This document shows, in pieces, positions 37,301 through 50,010 of a stretch of 64,000 nt of DNA (the first letter of the stretch is position 1; each line of letters opens with the position of its first letter). The stretch is from NCBI RefSeq assembly GCF_022539315.1, contig NC_066315.1:93197990-93261989 (forward strand). The letters are read 5' to 3'. Under the pieces are notes generated by a model. The model searched no databases, was not told the DNA's origin, and was given only the letters and a program-made list of their open reading frames with translations. The position numbers were made by a program, and so were the translations under genes. The stretch is from Serinus canaria. Lineage: Eukaryota > Chordata > Aves > Passeriformes > Fringillidae.

Positions 37301-40300
37301 TAGACTTACCTGGAACATCCTGCTTCACTGTAAAGGAATTTGCATAGATTTTTTAATGCTGTCTGTCGGGATCTCCAAAAGGACTTTGACATTGGATCAA
37401 GGAATTTGATATCCTTAGGACCATTTCCTTCTTTCCCTTCATAGACCACTCTTTTGGAAGTGATCTTTGTCTTAGGCTATTTTTGATCTTCATTAAATGA
37501 AAAACCCACAAAACCAAAAAAAAAAAACCACTATTGATTTTGTTACATTAAAATCTTACCATGAAATAATTAGATAGAATCTGAAATCATGGCAAAGAAA
37601 TAGCCTTTAGTGCACAAAATCACTTATTACATGCTCTGGTGCTGTTTAATTTTAAGTTGCCTGAGCTGTGGCCCTTCACATGTATGAAGTATTTTGTAAA
37701 GGTTGTGATTCATCCCTGTGCAGAAGGTTAGTGCAAGCTAAAGGCAGTCAAATACCTCTCAACCTCTCAAAATGGCTCTTACATTGGATTCTACTCTGGG
37801 GGAGGAAACAAATGGATTGTTTTAAATGTATCGCCCTGTCTGGGATCTCTTTCTTCTGTGTGCCAATGCTTAAATAAAACCTGATTTATCTTATTAGGTA
37901 GGAATTTATATCTTGCCACACATATTTCTGAAAATCATTTTTCCTCCTGTTTTGGGACCCCATTCTCTGAAGTGCTGAGCCTCTGCAAAGGGGTGCTGAG
38001 CACCTTGCATCCTGCTGAAGTTCAAGGTGGGGTGAACTCACTCAGTACTTCCATGATTAGGCACTTTGTGACTGTGTTAAAGCTTTTCTATCAGAAAGAA
38101 TTGCTCTTTTCATGGCATTTATTACATGTCTCCTTGAGTGTCCTTTGCAGACTCTTTCTGCCATCTTTCTGTAATACAGGGAAATTTGATCCTGGAGTTA
38201 TAGTGACAAACTCTTTCAAGCCACACCACTGCAGCTTTTCTTATCACCAAAAACCATCAGTAGAATTACAGCTCTCTATTATTTTGGTGCTTTTTTTTTA
38301 TATATTCTACGATACATGGGTTTGAAAGCTCAAGTGCATATTACTGCTCAGGAACATAGAAGATGGCTTTCACATTAAAATCTCTTTGAAAAAAGGAGTA
38401 AAAGGGGGAGGAAACAGCTAATTAAGTAATTACCTGGTTGTCTCAATTTATTGAGATATAAGTAATAACTCATTAACAACAATGCAGTTCTGGGTGACTG
38501 GTAAATAACTGCCTAGAAAGCTCTTTGCAGTGGTAGTATCAAAACTACTGAGAATTTCCTGTCACCCGCTCTGGTCTGCAGTCCTGCCCTCTTCTTCTGC
38601 TTTCTTCTACCCAGGCACTTCTTCCCTCTTCACTTATGTTTCTACCCTGAGCTTGTGTCTCTGGAAATCTGTTATGTTGTTGGCTGGTGGGTTTGTGTGA
38701 GCTGCCACAGTTCAGGTTGATAACAGGTGAGGATTTGAGCCTTTATGTATCCCTTAATCCCCTACGCCAAACCAATTTGGGCAGGGATATAAGCTGAATT
38801 ATAGACACATACCCTTCCTTTTTTTAAGTAACATTTGCTTGTGAGCATTTTTATTATTAGTCTCCCTTTAGCTCACCAGTGTAATTCTTGTGTGTGTTCA
38901 GAACACATAGCTGTGAGGCTTTTAACTTCTGTTCTTCTAGACCTGTTTGAAATAGAAATGGCTGATAACCTAAACTAGGACTGCTTAAGAGGGTTTTTTT
39001 AAATAATTTTTTGCCTTAGCAAAACTACCAGTTTTGTGACACGAGTAACAGTTTTATTCAAAACTGAGATAAAAAATATTGGCTGATGCACACTCGATAG
39101 AAAACCCTCTGTAGATTCTTTCTTTATAAGTATCATTACCAAGACTTCATTTCTAAAGTCCAGGATGTTATTTGGGCAGAGCCCTTAGTCAGGCTGCAGA
39201 GTCATGCCTGATGTCACTGCTTGTCCTTTATTGTTACTGAGGATGGGTGTGAAGGAAAAAGTTTCCCCTTTGAATTCTGAGTTCAACAGACCAGCTGAGT
39301 CTTTTGTTGACTATTACAGGAGTGGATGGGCCAGTACTTGTGTAAGTTTTCCTGGGCATTTGTAAAGGAAGAAGGAAAACCCATGTCCCTAATCCTCTCC
39401 CACAGCTAGCCATACAAACTGTATGGGTTTTCTCACACAGTTTTAGGTTGGGGGTGTACCAGCCAGGTCCTGACCCCTGTGGCAGAGTTGTCTACTGTGC
39501 TGCCAGCAGCCTCTAGGGCCACATCTGGTCACTATGAAGAGTCAGTTTAACTTTTGAAAGGTGCCTCTTTCTGGCATGCCTCACTGCCTCTGTGTGAGCT
39601 TTGTGTTTCTCAGTCCATGAACTGCCTCAGCTTGCTCCAGGCTATCCACTGTATCCCCTTCATGCTGATGGGTATGCTTGTTTTGGGAGGTGAGGAGGAG
39701 GGACTGAATGGCATCAGAATAGAAAATCTGCCCAGGGCTTCAGATTAATGATAATAAATTTGATTTTAAGCTTTAAAGTTATGTTTTTTACCAGTGGTGT
39801 AAGCTGCTCTTGTTTCAATGCTTCTTTGGGCATTGAATCTTCTGCCCTTCACTCCACTGCTCTAAAGTTTAGTGTCTGCAAAGTTGCTATAGTTCCTTCA
39901 TACAGAAATAAAAGCATATTTTTCTATTTGCAAGCAAACCTGACCTTATCTCTTTTCATAGAGGTTGGGTACACAGTGTGTTTGAGGAAAGAAAGACAGC
40001 TTGGATGAAAAAAGTTGGACATATTAAAAAAAAAAAGATTTTTAAAAACATATTAGTGGTATTTTTTATCTTGTGTAATCAGATAAATCAGTATGCAGAG
40101 CAGAAATCCCAGAGTCTTTAGGTCAGTTTGGACCAAGCTTTGTTGTACTTGGGCTCTGTTTTTGATGTACAGTTGTGTAGTGTTGCATAACCATCCCTTT
40201 GTAAACATTAACAATAATCTAAGGTTCAGGCTGAGTGACAGCTATGCATTGTGAATAGGTCTGTTTAGGTGGCAGAGTGATGTAAATAAGGATGACTAAG

Positions 40301-42070
40301 CCATGCCACATAAACAGAATTCACCATATGATATTGTTCCCTTTACATTTTTCTAAATCTTTTGAAGGTAGGGAGGGGGGAATGACAGGATGCACAAAAG
40401 AAGCACAGCTCACAGCTCAGCAGTCAGTTGGAGTTTGAGATTTGAATTGCAATATCTCTGCCAGATGGACACAGATACCTATGAGGATGCCAGGACAAGA
40501 CTGCTTCTTGGAGAGGTCAAGTGACTCAGTGTACTTCACTACATCTGTAAATTGAAAATTAAAAACCTGGAGGTATAATTGTTGTAATTTCCAAAATTTA
40601 AAGAGACAAAATTAATTTTTACCTCTTGCATTTTTTTCCTCTCCTTCATTGTCTGGAATATAGATTAGAACCACATTCAGAAGGCTCATTTTTCCTTGTC
40701 AATCAGTAAGGGCAGCCAGTCAGACCTCATCAGTGTAATAATGGATGTTCAGAGTGAATTAGTTAGCTTGATCATATCAGAGGTGACACAAAAGAAAGGA
40801 GGGGAATACTTTATGGCCTGTGGTATATTCACTTCTCTGGTAACTTGTCCACATCTGGAAAAGAAAGAAAGGAAACAATCCCCCCCAGTTATGGCCAAAC
40901 AACTTAAGCAGGAATTGAGGTAGAAGATCACCCTCTGAATGATGCTGATCTGGCCAAAACATCACACTAAAAGCTCTCCAGTGCCAAGAGCTTAAGCATC
41001 CAAAGTACTCTTCATTTACCATTTCCCTGCTCAGCTTATATGTCTTCAAACTCTGACATGTCAGAAGTCTGAGATTCTGACATCCAAAAATTTGACTACA
41101 ATATAATTCTTAATTACTTGCTTTATTCATTATTTGTTGTTAATACAGCAGAGTCTGCTGGTAATTCAGACTCTGGAGAAAGTAGACACATGAAGAAAAT
41201 GCAGTGAGAGTGCCAGAGAGCATTTTGGCTTGGTCTGGATGAATTTGAATGGTGGGGAAGTAAGCCTGGCTTTGCACTCAACAGACTTCTATGAAGGAAA
41301 GAGGGTAATTGATATGAAATGGTGAACTTTACTCCTGGATGGATCAGAATAGAGAATGGAGATAGGATTGGCTGGTCTCAGAGTGAGCATGTTGCCCCAG
41401 CTGCAAGCAAACTGTAAGGATATTTGCCAGGACACAGAAAGGGAATGCTCTTAAGAGCATGAGGACAGACCAAGGGGCTAAGATAGGGAGATGAAGTGAG
41501 AGCTTTGAAGAATCCATCAGAGGATTAATGTGAGGCAGAAATGATGGCCGGGTGTGATGGAGCAGGGAGGGAGGTTTCACTTCTCCTGCTTGGCTAAGGG
41601 AGCTTCACACAGCCTTACAGAACAAATGAGATGGGCAACCAGACCTTATTGACTGCTAGCATCACCTTCATGCAAAGGGAGTTTCTGGGGTTATTTGCAA
41701 AGGGGAGCAAAGGGGTAATTTGCTCTCAAGAAGAGCAAATCACCAGGTTGGTCCTATAGTGATACCCTTTTGTTCGTTTAGATATTTCTGCAATGCCCAG
41801 ATGTGACAGGGTACTATTGCATTGTATTGCTCAGAGTTTCCCTACAACTTTCTGTATGTAAATATTGGTTAGAAAACACAGAACAAAAGACAAAGGAGAT
41901 GAGTTATAAGCTTTTTGTAGTTGCACTTTTGTAACCTTTGAGGTCTTATGAAAATAGACACATCCCCCCACACTCCCCCCAAAAACGTGTTTGCTATAAG
42001 GATCAAAATACATATGTAAAAACTGCTGAGACAAGAACAAATTAATATAAAGCTAGGCATAAATAAATGT
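34383..42070. other. Unique non-coding sequence
   Basis: About 7.7 kb without a recognised gene or transposon. It contains a short A-run (34710-34723), the hairpin at 34753-34793, and an A-run near 37519-37529. Short frames at 35.3-35.7, 37.7-38.3, 39.5-40.0 and 40.7-41.6 kb show no family signature. Confidence 0.5.
34753..34793. other. Perfect 15-bp inverted repeat (hairpin)
   Basis: The arms GCAGCTGAGGATTCT (34753-34767) and AGAATCCTCAGCTGC (34779-34793) are exact reverse complements separated by an 11-base loop. RNA from either strand could form a 15-bp hairpin with no mismatch. The stem is shorter than a typical miRNA precursor (about 22 bp or more) and no pairing extends beyond the arms, so a structural or chance origin is as likely as a small-RNA gene. 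Confidence 0.85.
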
Positions 42071-42160
42071 AGGCCAGATATTTTCAGAGTGCTGGTCATC
42101 AGAGAAATGAGATTCAGGCCAGATATTTTCAGAGTGCTGGTCATCAGAGAAATGAGATTC
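42071..42160 (+). repeat. 45-bp tandem duplication, two identical copies
   Basis: The 45-base unit starting 'aggccagatattttcagagt' (42071-42115) is repeated at once and without a mismatch at 42116-42160, and a partial third start ('tgaccagaca') follows. Perfect identity points to a recent duplication, or to a recently homogenised length variant. Confidence 0.97.
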
Positions 42161-43272
42161 TGACCAGACACTAATCAGAAATTCAGCTGGTCTTAACAGG
42201 AAGATCAATATATTTGCAAAGAACTCTTAAGACATTGGTCAAGAATAGCAAGTACCTGGATGGCATCACTGAAAGTTTTTCTGGTCCTTTCTATGTATTG
42301 TATCTATATTTAGTGTTGCTTCTGTGCTGACAGGGCCTTGTGGGAAAGTCTCGCCACTTTGAGAAATTTCGGTGTGACCATTTAAGCACCATTTTTCGGT
42401 AACCAAATTTGATTGTCCACAAAATTCATTTTTACTGTGCTCCCAACACACAAGTAAGTGCATATGTACACACTCATGCATACGTGTGCATACACATATA
42501 TCTATATACCTATATAAACAAATGGAAAACACAGGTTGCTATGAATGAATCAACGAGACCTTGAATGATAATATTTACAGAAAAGAATAATATTTTTCTA
42601 GGTCCTTACACTTTGACACCTAACTTGGAATTTTTACAATGGATATGATTCTTAAAGTATGATGATTTTTAAAAATCAGGTCTATGGAAAGGGCTTATGT
42701 GCGATGTCCAAAAATCGAGTGTCCAATTAGCATTTGAAAAGTTATACTATTATATATATTATATATACTATACTATACTAAATTGTACCATTTAAGTGGG
42801 AAGGAACCTTAATTAACTTTGGGTCATATAGTTTTATTACTTAGAAATCTCTTTTCACAACATAAACTCAGTAAGAACTGCTATTTTTAACTACTGTGAT
42901 GACAACACATGTATGTGTCTAAAGAGAGAAAATATATTTCAAAAGGTCCTTGCAAAAATTTTAAAGAGTCACGATCTGTGGATGTTTTTTTCTTGCAAAA
43001 ATTCCAACTGGTGATTTTTCTTTACTTACAGACATATTTAAGAAACCATTTCTAATTCAAATTCTTCAATTGAAGGCTTCCATAAAGCTACTAATATAAT
43101 ACCAGATGACTTGGGGGGGATTAAATAATCTGTGCAAATATTGACTCACAAATATCCAACACATTCAGTAAACTGAATTAATAAGTAAGTAATTGGCTAA
43201 AATTAATACAGACATTCAAAGCATTTCTCTGAAAAGAAAGTTTTCCAAGACCACAGCCCCTTCATTAAAAAT
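42161..43272. other. Unique AT-rich sequence
   Basis: No gene or repeat family recognised. A very AT-rich tract with alternating TA steps lies at about 42745-42785 ('tatatatattatatatacta'), followed by short 'ctata' repeats. Confidence 0.5.
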
Positions 43273-43368
43273 TTACCTAAAGGGAAAAAATATCACAAAA
43301 ATCACCTGACTCCTAATGCAATGTAACATATCTTTTCTTCCCTCTCCACCCTCCACTGTTATACCTCT

Positions 43369-43509
43369 TATTAGCATTTTTATTTTGTGCACTGTATTAA
43401 TCGAAGAATTTATTTGATCAGCATAAGTTTTAGTAGCTTCTAAAATTTTGTTGTTATCCATTAATGTTTTCTTCACTTTTCGAGTACCATGCATCAAGGC
43501 TGGAATGTT
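43369..43509 (-). CDS. Candidate coding exon (unrecognised, coiled-coil-like)
   Basis: On the minus strand a frame is open from about 43617 down to 43273 (about 115 codons). Within it a plausible exon is bounded by an acceptor-like pyrimidine run ending 'ctgcttctgcgcaccag' just above 43509 and a moderate donor-like 'aagag' followed by GTATAA near 43369. The translated segment includes 'PALMHGTRKVKKTLMDNN', then 'KILEATKTYADQINSSIN' and 'TVHKIKMLIR'. It is hydrophilic, has no Cys, Phe or Trp, and has hydrophobic residues spaced as in an amphipathic helix, unlike the other chance frames nearby. I do not recognise the protein. Against it: the donor lacks a G at +5, no second exon was found within the window, and AT-rich DNA gives Lys/Asn/Ile-rich frames by chance. 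Confidence 0.25.
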
Positions 43510-43620
43510 ACTGGTGCGCAGAAGCAGAGAGATGTTTCAAATTTAGTCTTTTTTCTTCTCCAGCACAGAGAATACGAAATACTGTTTTGCAGAAACTCTG
43601 AATAACTGTAGGAACGTCTG

Positions 43621-44647
43621 CCTCAGAGGAGCCATGTATTATGCACCCATCTTCTGGTTTCAGGTTTTTCTTTTTTTCTTAGGGGTAAAAAAATCTTGTT
43701 GCAGTGAAATCTACCTTCTGGAGTGAGGGTATATCAATAAAATAACATACAGTTCGGAATTGAGAATATTTACAAAATCTGTTAAAGGTTTTCTGTTCCC
43801 CAGCTGTTTCTCAGAAGGCTCACCACCAAGATGATTCATATTAAAAAAACCTTAAGTAATTTTTATTAATACATTCCCAAAACATTTTCAAATACATTGA
43901 GACAGACTATTTAAAGTTGTGTTAGCTGTCACAGATAGCCTAGGCAACTTGCCATCAGATGGACAGATCTTCATTGATTTCTTTCTTTTGACAAGAGTCT
44001 CTGGTTTTACATGCAAATTTGTCATCTTAAATTTATCCAGTACATAACTGTTCTGATCCCACAGCCATGCTGCTAATCATGTACAGTATCAGTGTACTGC
44101 TTAATTCCCACTCGGACGCTATCGGTGAGCCTTGAAGGAGAAGCAGCAACTTTTCACTTTGAAAAGTTGCACTTGTGGTGTCTCTGCAGCCTGATACTAA
44201 CTCTTTTGAAATATTCTTAGAGACAGCCTCCCCACTGAATCAGCCTAAGGTAGCTCAGAATGCTGCCATGTGTGATAGGATAGCTTCTTGGGAATGGTAT
44301 TGCAGGAGGACAAATGATCAACCACAGTACTCTTAGAAAACTTTAGAGAAGGTGGCTCACCTTAATACAACAAACTGCAAATTTCCAGGGTAACATGCCA
44401 AGGGAATGCCAATAGGGTATCCACTGCAGCTGGAGTCATCATAGAAAGATGCAATTTCTGGCAGCACAATTAAAATGTACAGCCATGCTTGCCAGAGCAT
44501 TTTCTAGCTGAGTGGCAGCATTCAATGAAACAATTGGCAGAACAAAACCATCTTGAAGCAAGCCTTTCTATTGTCACGAGTTTTTTTGGCAGAAAAATTT
44601 TCTTTTCTATAAGCTTATGACTGACCCTACAGAATAGTAAATAATGA
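43621..44647. other. Unique sequence with hairpin and octamer motif
   Basis: No gene or transposon recognised. It includes an ATGCAAAT octamer at 44011-44018 and the perfect hairpin at 44146-44170. Confidence 0.45.
44146..44170. other. Perfect 10-bp inverted repeat with 5-base loop
   Basis: GCAACTTTTC (44146-44155) and GAAAAGTTGC (44161-44170) are exact reverse complements around ACTTT. It is a compact, stable hairpin. No T-run follows that would suggest a polymerase III terminator, and no known RNA family is recognised. Confidence 0.85.
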
Positions 44648-44753
44648 GCATCCTGGTCTAGTGGAAGGCATCCCTACCCATGGCAGGAGGGTTGGGAAGA
44701 GGTGATTTTAAAGTTCCTTCAAACCCAAACCATTCTATGTATGTATGTATGAT
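44648..44753 (+). mobile_element. CR1 LINE 3' end fragment
   Basis: This is a clear sense-strand CR1 terminus: 'catcctggtctagtggaagg', 'catccctacccatggcagga', 'gggttgggaagaggtgattt', 'aaagttccttcaaacccaaa', and the tail 'ccattctatg' that has expanded into TATG repeats ('tatgtatgtatgtatgatt'). Only about 105 bp remain, with 5' truncation. The plus orientation follows from the tail lying on the right. Confidence 0.95.
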
Positions 44754-47700
44754 TCAAGCTTCTTGGATGGGTACTAATCAGGACATGGAATATTACTACT
44801 TTTGCTGTCTTCATACAATATGAAGCATGCATTCTGCTTGGATGAGTTTAGAAAAGACCACAGAGGAGTTTTCTGAAGAAAAAGCATATTAAATTTTTAA
44901 AACTTTTTACAGCAATACGCATCTAGCAGTGTTCAGAACACTTCAGAAAGTTTGGTTTACCTCTGAATAATGTGCTACCAGTGTTTGACCTGGAAAACAG
45001 GCTTTGAGAAGCCCACCTTTCCTTTTGACATCACTGAGCCAAACAATCTGGGGTAAAACCTCAGCTGCTGTCAAAGATATCACTGCTGAAGTCAGTGGAA
45101 GCACACTGATTTACATTAGCAGAAGTTCTGGCTCTGTGCCTCCTTTTGTCTTCCATCCCATTTTCAGGGTTGTAACAGACCACTCCTGAGTCAACTGGAA
45201 GGATTAGGCTGATGATTTGGTATTTCAGGGATTAAAATGCAGCCTATGATGGAGCATATGGTCTTCTGCCCTTTAGTATTCCTATATCGTGCATCTAATG
45301 CAATCTGCTGCCACAGAAATAGGAAACCTTATAGCCTACTAGAAGTAGAATAAATAAGAGATATGTAAATAATAGCACCCTGTATAAATTATGTAAAGAG
45401 CACACAATAAGTTTATTACCCCACGAAAATGAATTGATTAAAGTGGGCGAGCATTTCTGAGCTTTTAAAAAACAAATGATCAACGCTACAAATTATATAG
45501 GTCTTTAACAGTATAAATAAAGAAAATTAATAACCAGCCCAGCCAGTATTAAAGATTGTGTGGCTAGCGAATTCATCGCTCTATTGACCTGAACTTTGGA
45601 CTTGTTACATAGCCAAGATGTAATTAAAACATAGACACAGTTTACCTGCCTCAAAACTGATCAGGTTACACTGGGTTTAACTAAATGCCACAAGCTTGGA
45701 TGAGTCCAGAAGAGCTTTTGCCTCCTGCTCTAAAATATGAGATCACTGCCCTTTATGTTTCAAATTGTATCACAACAAACATTCTGTGTAAGAGGATACA
45801 TCAGTTTATATTGCAAATGTACCACAGTTTCTGCCAGCACAGAACTGGCTTTTTTTTTTTCCCCACCCTTTTTTTCAAGAGTTCTAAAGCACTGCCTTAA
45901 TCCTTCATTAAACAAAATTATCTCTAGTCTCATTAAGACGCTGGAGTTCATCTTAACTGGCACCAAGCAGGAAAGAAGGGAAGGGAAAGAACTGGGTATC
46001 AGCACTGATAACAGGCAACATGCATGATTCTTTGGTGCTGAAATACCCTTCTGCCATGGCTGGCTGTAAGTGAATTGGCTGGACAGATTTTCCAGATCCC
46101 CTGAACGTTCCTAAATTACTATACTCACCCAATTACAGTCCTCAGGGGTCACATTTCATTTTCTGAAAACTGGTAACAGGCCACCACAGCTGATGAAATG
46201 ATGTGGGTATCCAGGCAACTATTGTGCTGTTTGATTAATATAGCAAACACTTGTGTGGCATGATCTCACATACTTCCAAATGTTCCACATGATCTGCCTC
46301 GAACTGGAGATCATAAAAGTTTGCCTCATAGTTACATTCCCAGTCTTGCATGGATCAGATTTTCCAGATGAAAATATTTATTAGCACTTTTTATTATGCC
46401 TCTCTTTTGCATGATTTAGCCCCCGTCTTTATGCATTAAGGTGTCTCGAAACAGGTTGATTTCTGCTTTTTTTTTTTCTCTTTTTTTTTTCTTCACTTCA
46501 TTTTAAGCCAGTTAGCTACAGTAACTGGTTCCAGGTATTACCAAAAATAGATTTGCCAGAGAGTTTTAGTTCCTAATGTAAGGCCACTCCAGTGGACATT
46601 TTGAACAGCTGTTACCTGGATATATGTCTAAGGGTACAAAAAATGCAGCCCCTTGTTGCCAGAGAAATAACAGAGAGATGTCCATAATACCCTAGTTCTC
46701 TCACTTTATTGGAGTGGTTCTGAGTGCTGCTTCTGCTTCAGATGCTCTGAAAGCATATTTTTTTTTAAAAGAAGACCCAGCAAGTGGCACTAGGACTATA
46801 TACAAATATCTGAGCTAGTTTCAGTTTGAATCACACCCCTATCTGCAGGCAGCAGATGCATTCTGCCTTGCAAATGCCGGAAAGACAGAAAGAAATAGCC
46901 TGTAGCTGACATGTTCCCCAAGAAAACTCTGCAGCTGCAAGTCCACAACCCAGACATCACCAGCTGCCCTTCCCATCGAGCAGTTTCCATGGGGTACTCA
47001 AGGGGTTAATGGAGCCTATAGTGGAGTGTTTGCTTTCTTCTGTTTGAAATCAAACATCTGATCTTTATCTGAGGTGACAGGTTTAATGTCTTCCTTCTCT
47101 GACAAATTTTTACCCGAAGAGGAATGCAAACACATATATTTCTGTGGTTTTATAAGTGCTCATCTCAGCAAGCCAACATTGGAAGATTCGTCCCCTAATA
47201 AACAGCAAAGCCATGAGTTTGTGCTGCTTGCTTAAAAAAAAAAGTTCTATCCTTTACATCATTTAAAAGATTTTACTTTAGATCTGTCAGGGGTCAGGTA
47301 CTTTGACAGAGCTTTAGGCAAGGTGAAGTATCACTGTTCAGCAATGCTGACTTCCCTTCTCTGTAGATTTTTTCTTTTCTTTCTCTTTCTACTGCTTCTA
47401 ATTCAAGTTACTTTATTATTTGCAAAATAACCTATTTCCAGCCTGATCAAGGAAAAAGCCTTTCTCTTACATGTTTTGGTCAGCAGGAATTTGCTGTAGA
47501 CAAGGTCTCTCTGTCTGGCTTGTTATACTCCCTTCCTGGGGAATCAGAGAAAGGACAAAGGAAAAAATTAGTGGATTTGATATGGACAGATGCCTGCTTT
47601 GGAAACAGGACTGTGGAATACAGTCTGTTTTAAATAGGCCAATGAAGATTCAAAAAGCCATGGTAGGTTGCAGTTATTTTTCTCTCTATATATGTGTAAT

Positions 47701-49819
47701 CTTTATATACCTGAGCACAGCAAATGCTGTCTAATTCAAAATGGCTTTCCATCACCTCTAACTTACTGGGGACTAAAAGACTAGGTTCTACTGTGACTGA
47801 AACTTTTGTTATAGAATTGAATCATAAAACAGTTCACTAACAAAATCTGTAACAGTTCAGTATTTCTGGTTGGAAAAAAAACCCCTGTCCTTACTTAAGC
47901 TGACTCTCAGTAATTCCATGTCTGAATGATATGATAATGCTGAAAGTACCTGCTGGAAATATTGAAAAGACATTGTGCTTTATCACGAAGTTTTAATTTT
48001 GTCTCAGTCATAAAAATGCTGTAAGAAAGCTTTTTGTCTGTTAGTGACTGTTTGGAAACCCAAAGTATTTGGTTAGATCGCAAATTAAATGAAGATTAAA
48101 GGTCCTCAGTTGGTCTGTAAATTGGGGTGGGAGTATAGAGAAAAATTGCAACTTCAGGATGCTTCCAGGCAATCAAGTAAAAATTATTTTCAGTGATGTC
48201 AGGCAGAGTTTTGATCAGCTAATTCTCTGTCTATAGCAAAATTAGGGTCAGGTTTGTTCAAGTTGTGTTTTAAAACACTCCTCACCCATGAAGTTTCAAG
48301 TGTACTCCATTTTCTCATACCTAGTGTTTCCAGTACCCACTGATAGCAAAGCTTTTCACCAACATAACATCCATGAAATGCAAGCAACATTACTGTGGTA
48401 TTTGGGAAGTCACCATCTGTTTTCCAGACCTTTTGGCTTCAGGTCTGGACCTCCTAGGACAGAACAGAAGATGCAATCTGTGGTATCTGAACACAGGACT
48501 TCTAGATTTTTTTTGCTCTCATATTGTTGCTTTCCTTATGGGTCACAAAATTGGATCCTTTGGATGGACTCAATATTGCATCAAACACTGACTAACTGAT
48601 GATGCCGTGGGGTGCCATGGTGCCACAGGATAACGACTGACCATTAAATCCTTGTATCCACCATCATGGGGAGCCCATATCCACACAGACTCCCTAAAGT
48701 CTCTTGCAGCCACCCTAAACAGGAAATCCAATTGTACATTTGATTGTGAGTTTGGGCCAATGCAAAAACTGGTGTGCAAACACTCATGAGCTGGTGGACA
48801 GGTCCTGCAAAATGGGAGCCATCACCATTCTGTTCCCAGCTGTTGCAGTGGTGGAAAGCCCTTGTGTCGGGTGGTAGCTGCTCTGCAGTGTGGCAAATTG
48901 CAGTGCTGGCACCAAAGCTGCTGCTGTCGCTTCCAGCTCCAAACTGCTCTCGTCTTTGCGATTCATTACTGGGAGTGAGAGTTTTCTGCATGTCAGGTTT
49001 AGGTTTCACAGGAAGTTTGATCTCAACTGGATTCCTGCCAAGAATATATTTGTCACAGAGCTTCTATCAGACTTCAGTTTTTGGTAGCATTGCAAGTAGA
49101 TGGACATAAATGGATGGGAAGGTGCTCTTCTATAGGGCATGTTTTCATGCTGTGTGTTGAGGCCCTCCTGCTGGACCACAGCAGAAGACCTGGGACAGGA
49201 GACCCCGACGGGGGACACATTTGTTTGTGCCGTGATGAGATTCTGGCCCCACAGATCTTCACTCATTTTTCAGGGTTCCTGTTTGGTTTTGCCTTTGCAG
49301 TCCCTGGCTGTGACCTTTCCCCCTCTTACTGCTCCTGCCAGCAGGCTGAAATGCCAGTCAGCTCTTCCCTTTATCAATCTGCTGGTGCTCACTGATGTAG
49401 AGCCAAACAGGAACATAAGCATAGGTATCATAATGATAAGGCAATGTGATGTTACTCTGCTTGTACAATGTTTCTCCTTTATTTTATTTTTCTGGAAAGA
49501 AGATGTCATATGAGATGAAAAAAAGGTGAAAAATATCCAGCCTTTCTTGGTGCAGTTGGGAACCTCCCCACCCAGCATGGCTCCCACCACCTATTATCTG
49601 GGGGCAAATATTCACCCACCTGCTGTGCTGCTATTCTGCTGAAAATACCTAGGACTGAAAAGAAGATGGACCTATGGGTGCCCTGGGTGGCGAGTGAGGC
49701 AAAGCATGACCTGTCCCAGTGGTGAGGCCAGCTGGGGTGCCAGCCGGTATGTCCAAAGCCACCAGCCCGCTCCTCAGCTGCGGGCTTTTCCAACATGATC
49801 TATAGAGTGATGCTGACAG
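44754..49819. other. Unique sequence, possibly with conserved non-coding blocks
   Basis: About 5 kb with no transposon recognised. Two AT-rich stretches, about 45400-45620 and 46060-46460, have an uneventful, motif-dense texture that resembles conserved non-coding DNA (TTGATTAA-type sites, 'tttgattaatatagc', 'cttttgcatgatttagc'), but this is an impression only. From about 48.6 to 49.8 kb the sequence is GC-richer and open on several frames of both strands; none of these frames shows a protein family. A neat acceptor-like 'ttttgcctttgcag' lies at about 49287-49300. Confidence 0.4.
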
Positions 49820-49849
49820 TAGATTTTCTGGCAGCAATAAAGGTGGCCC

Positions 49850-50010
49850 GATTCAGAGAATAATTACTGTATGCAAATGAGTGTGATTTTCCTCTGCCCT
49901 TTTATGGATGACTCTGCTCTGCCATTCATCAGGGCCACAAATTTCACTTGGTAGGAGACGGATTTAAAGAGACAGCCGCCTCTAGAGCTTTGTCTCGGAC
50001 TTACTAAATC
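49850..50010. promoter_or_regulatory. Putative enhancer-like block with octamer and TAATTA
   Basis: TAATTA (49861-49866) lies close upstream of a perfect ATGCAAAT octamer (49871-49878), followed by 'tgattttcctctgcccttttatgg' and a CpG-containing stretch ('ggagacggatttaaagagac', 'agccgcctctagag'). Octamers bind POU factors and TAATTA binds many homeodomains (known). The close pairing suggests a homeodomain/POU enhancer, but this is inference from motifs. Both motifs also occur by chance in AT-rich DNA. Confidence 0.3.

Noticed and set aside
48644..49590. Several overlapping frames of 100-124 codons on both strands
   Set aside because: The sequence is locally GC-richer and therefore stop-poor. 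None of the frames shows a recognised motif or consistent exon boundaries.
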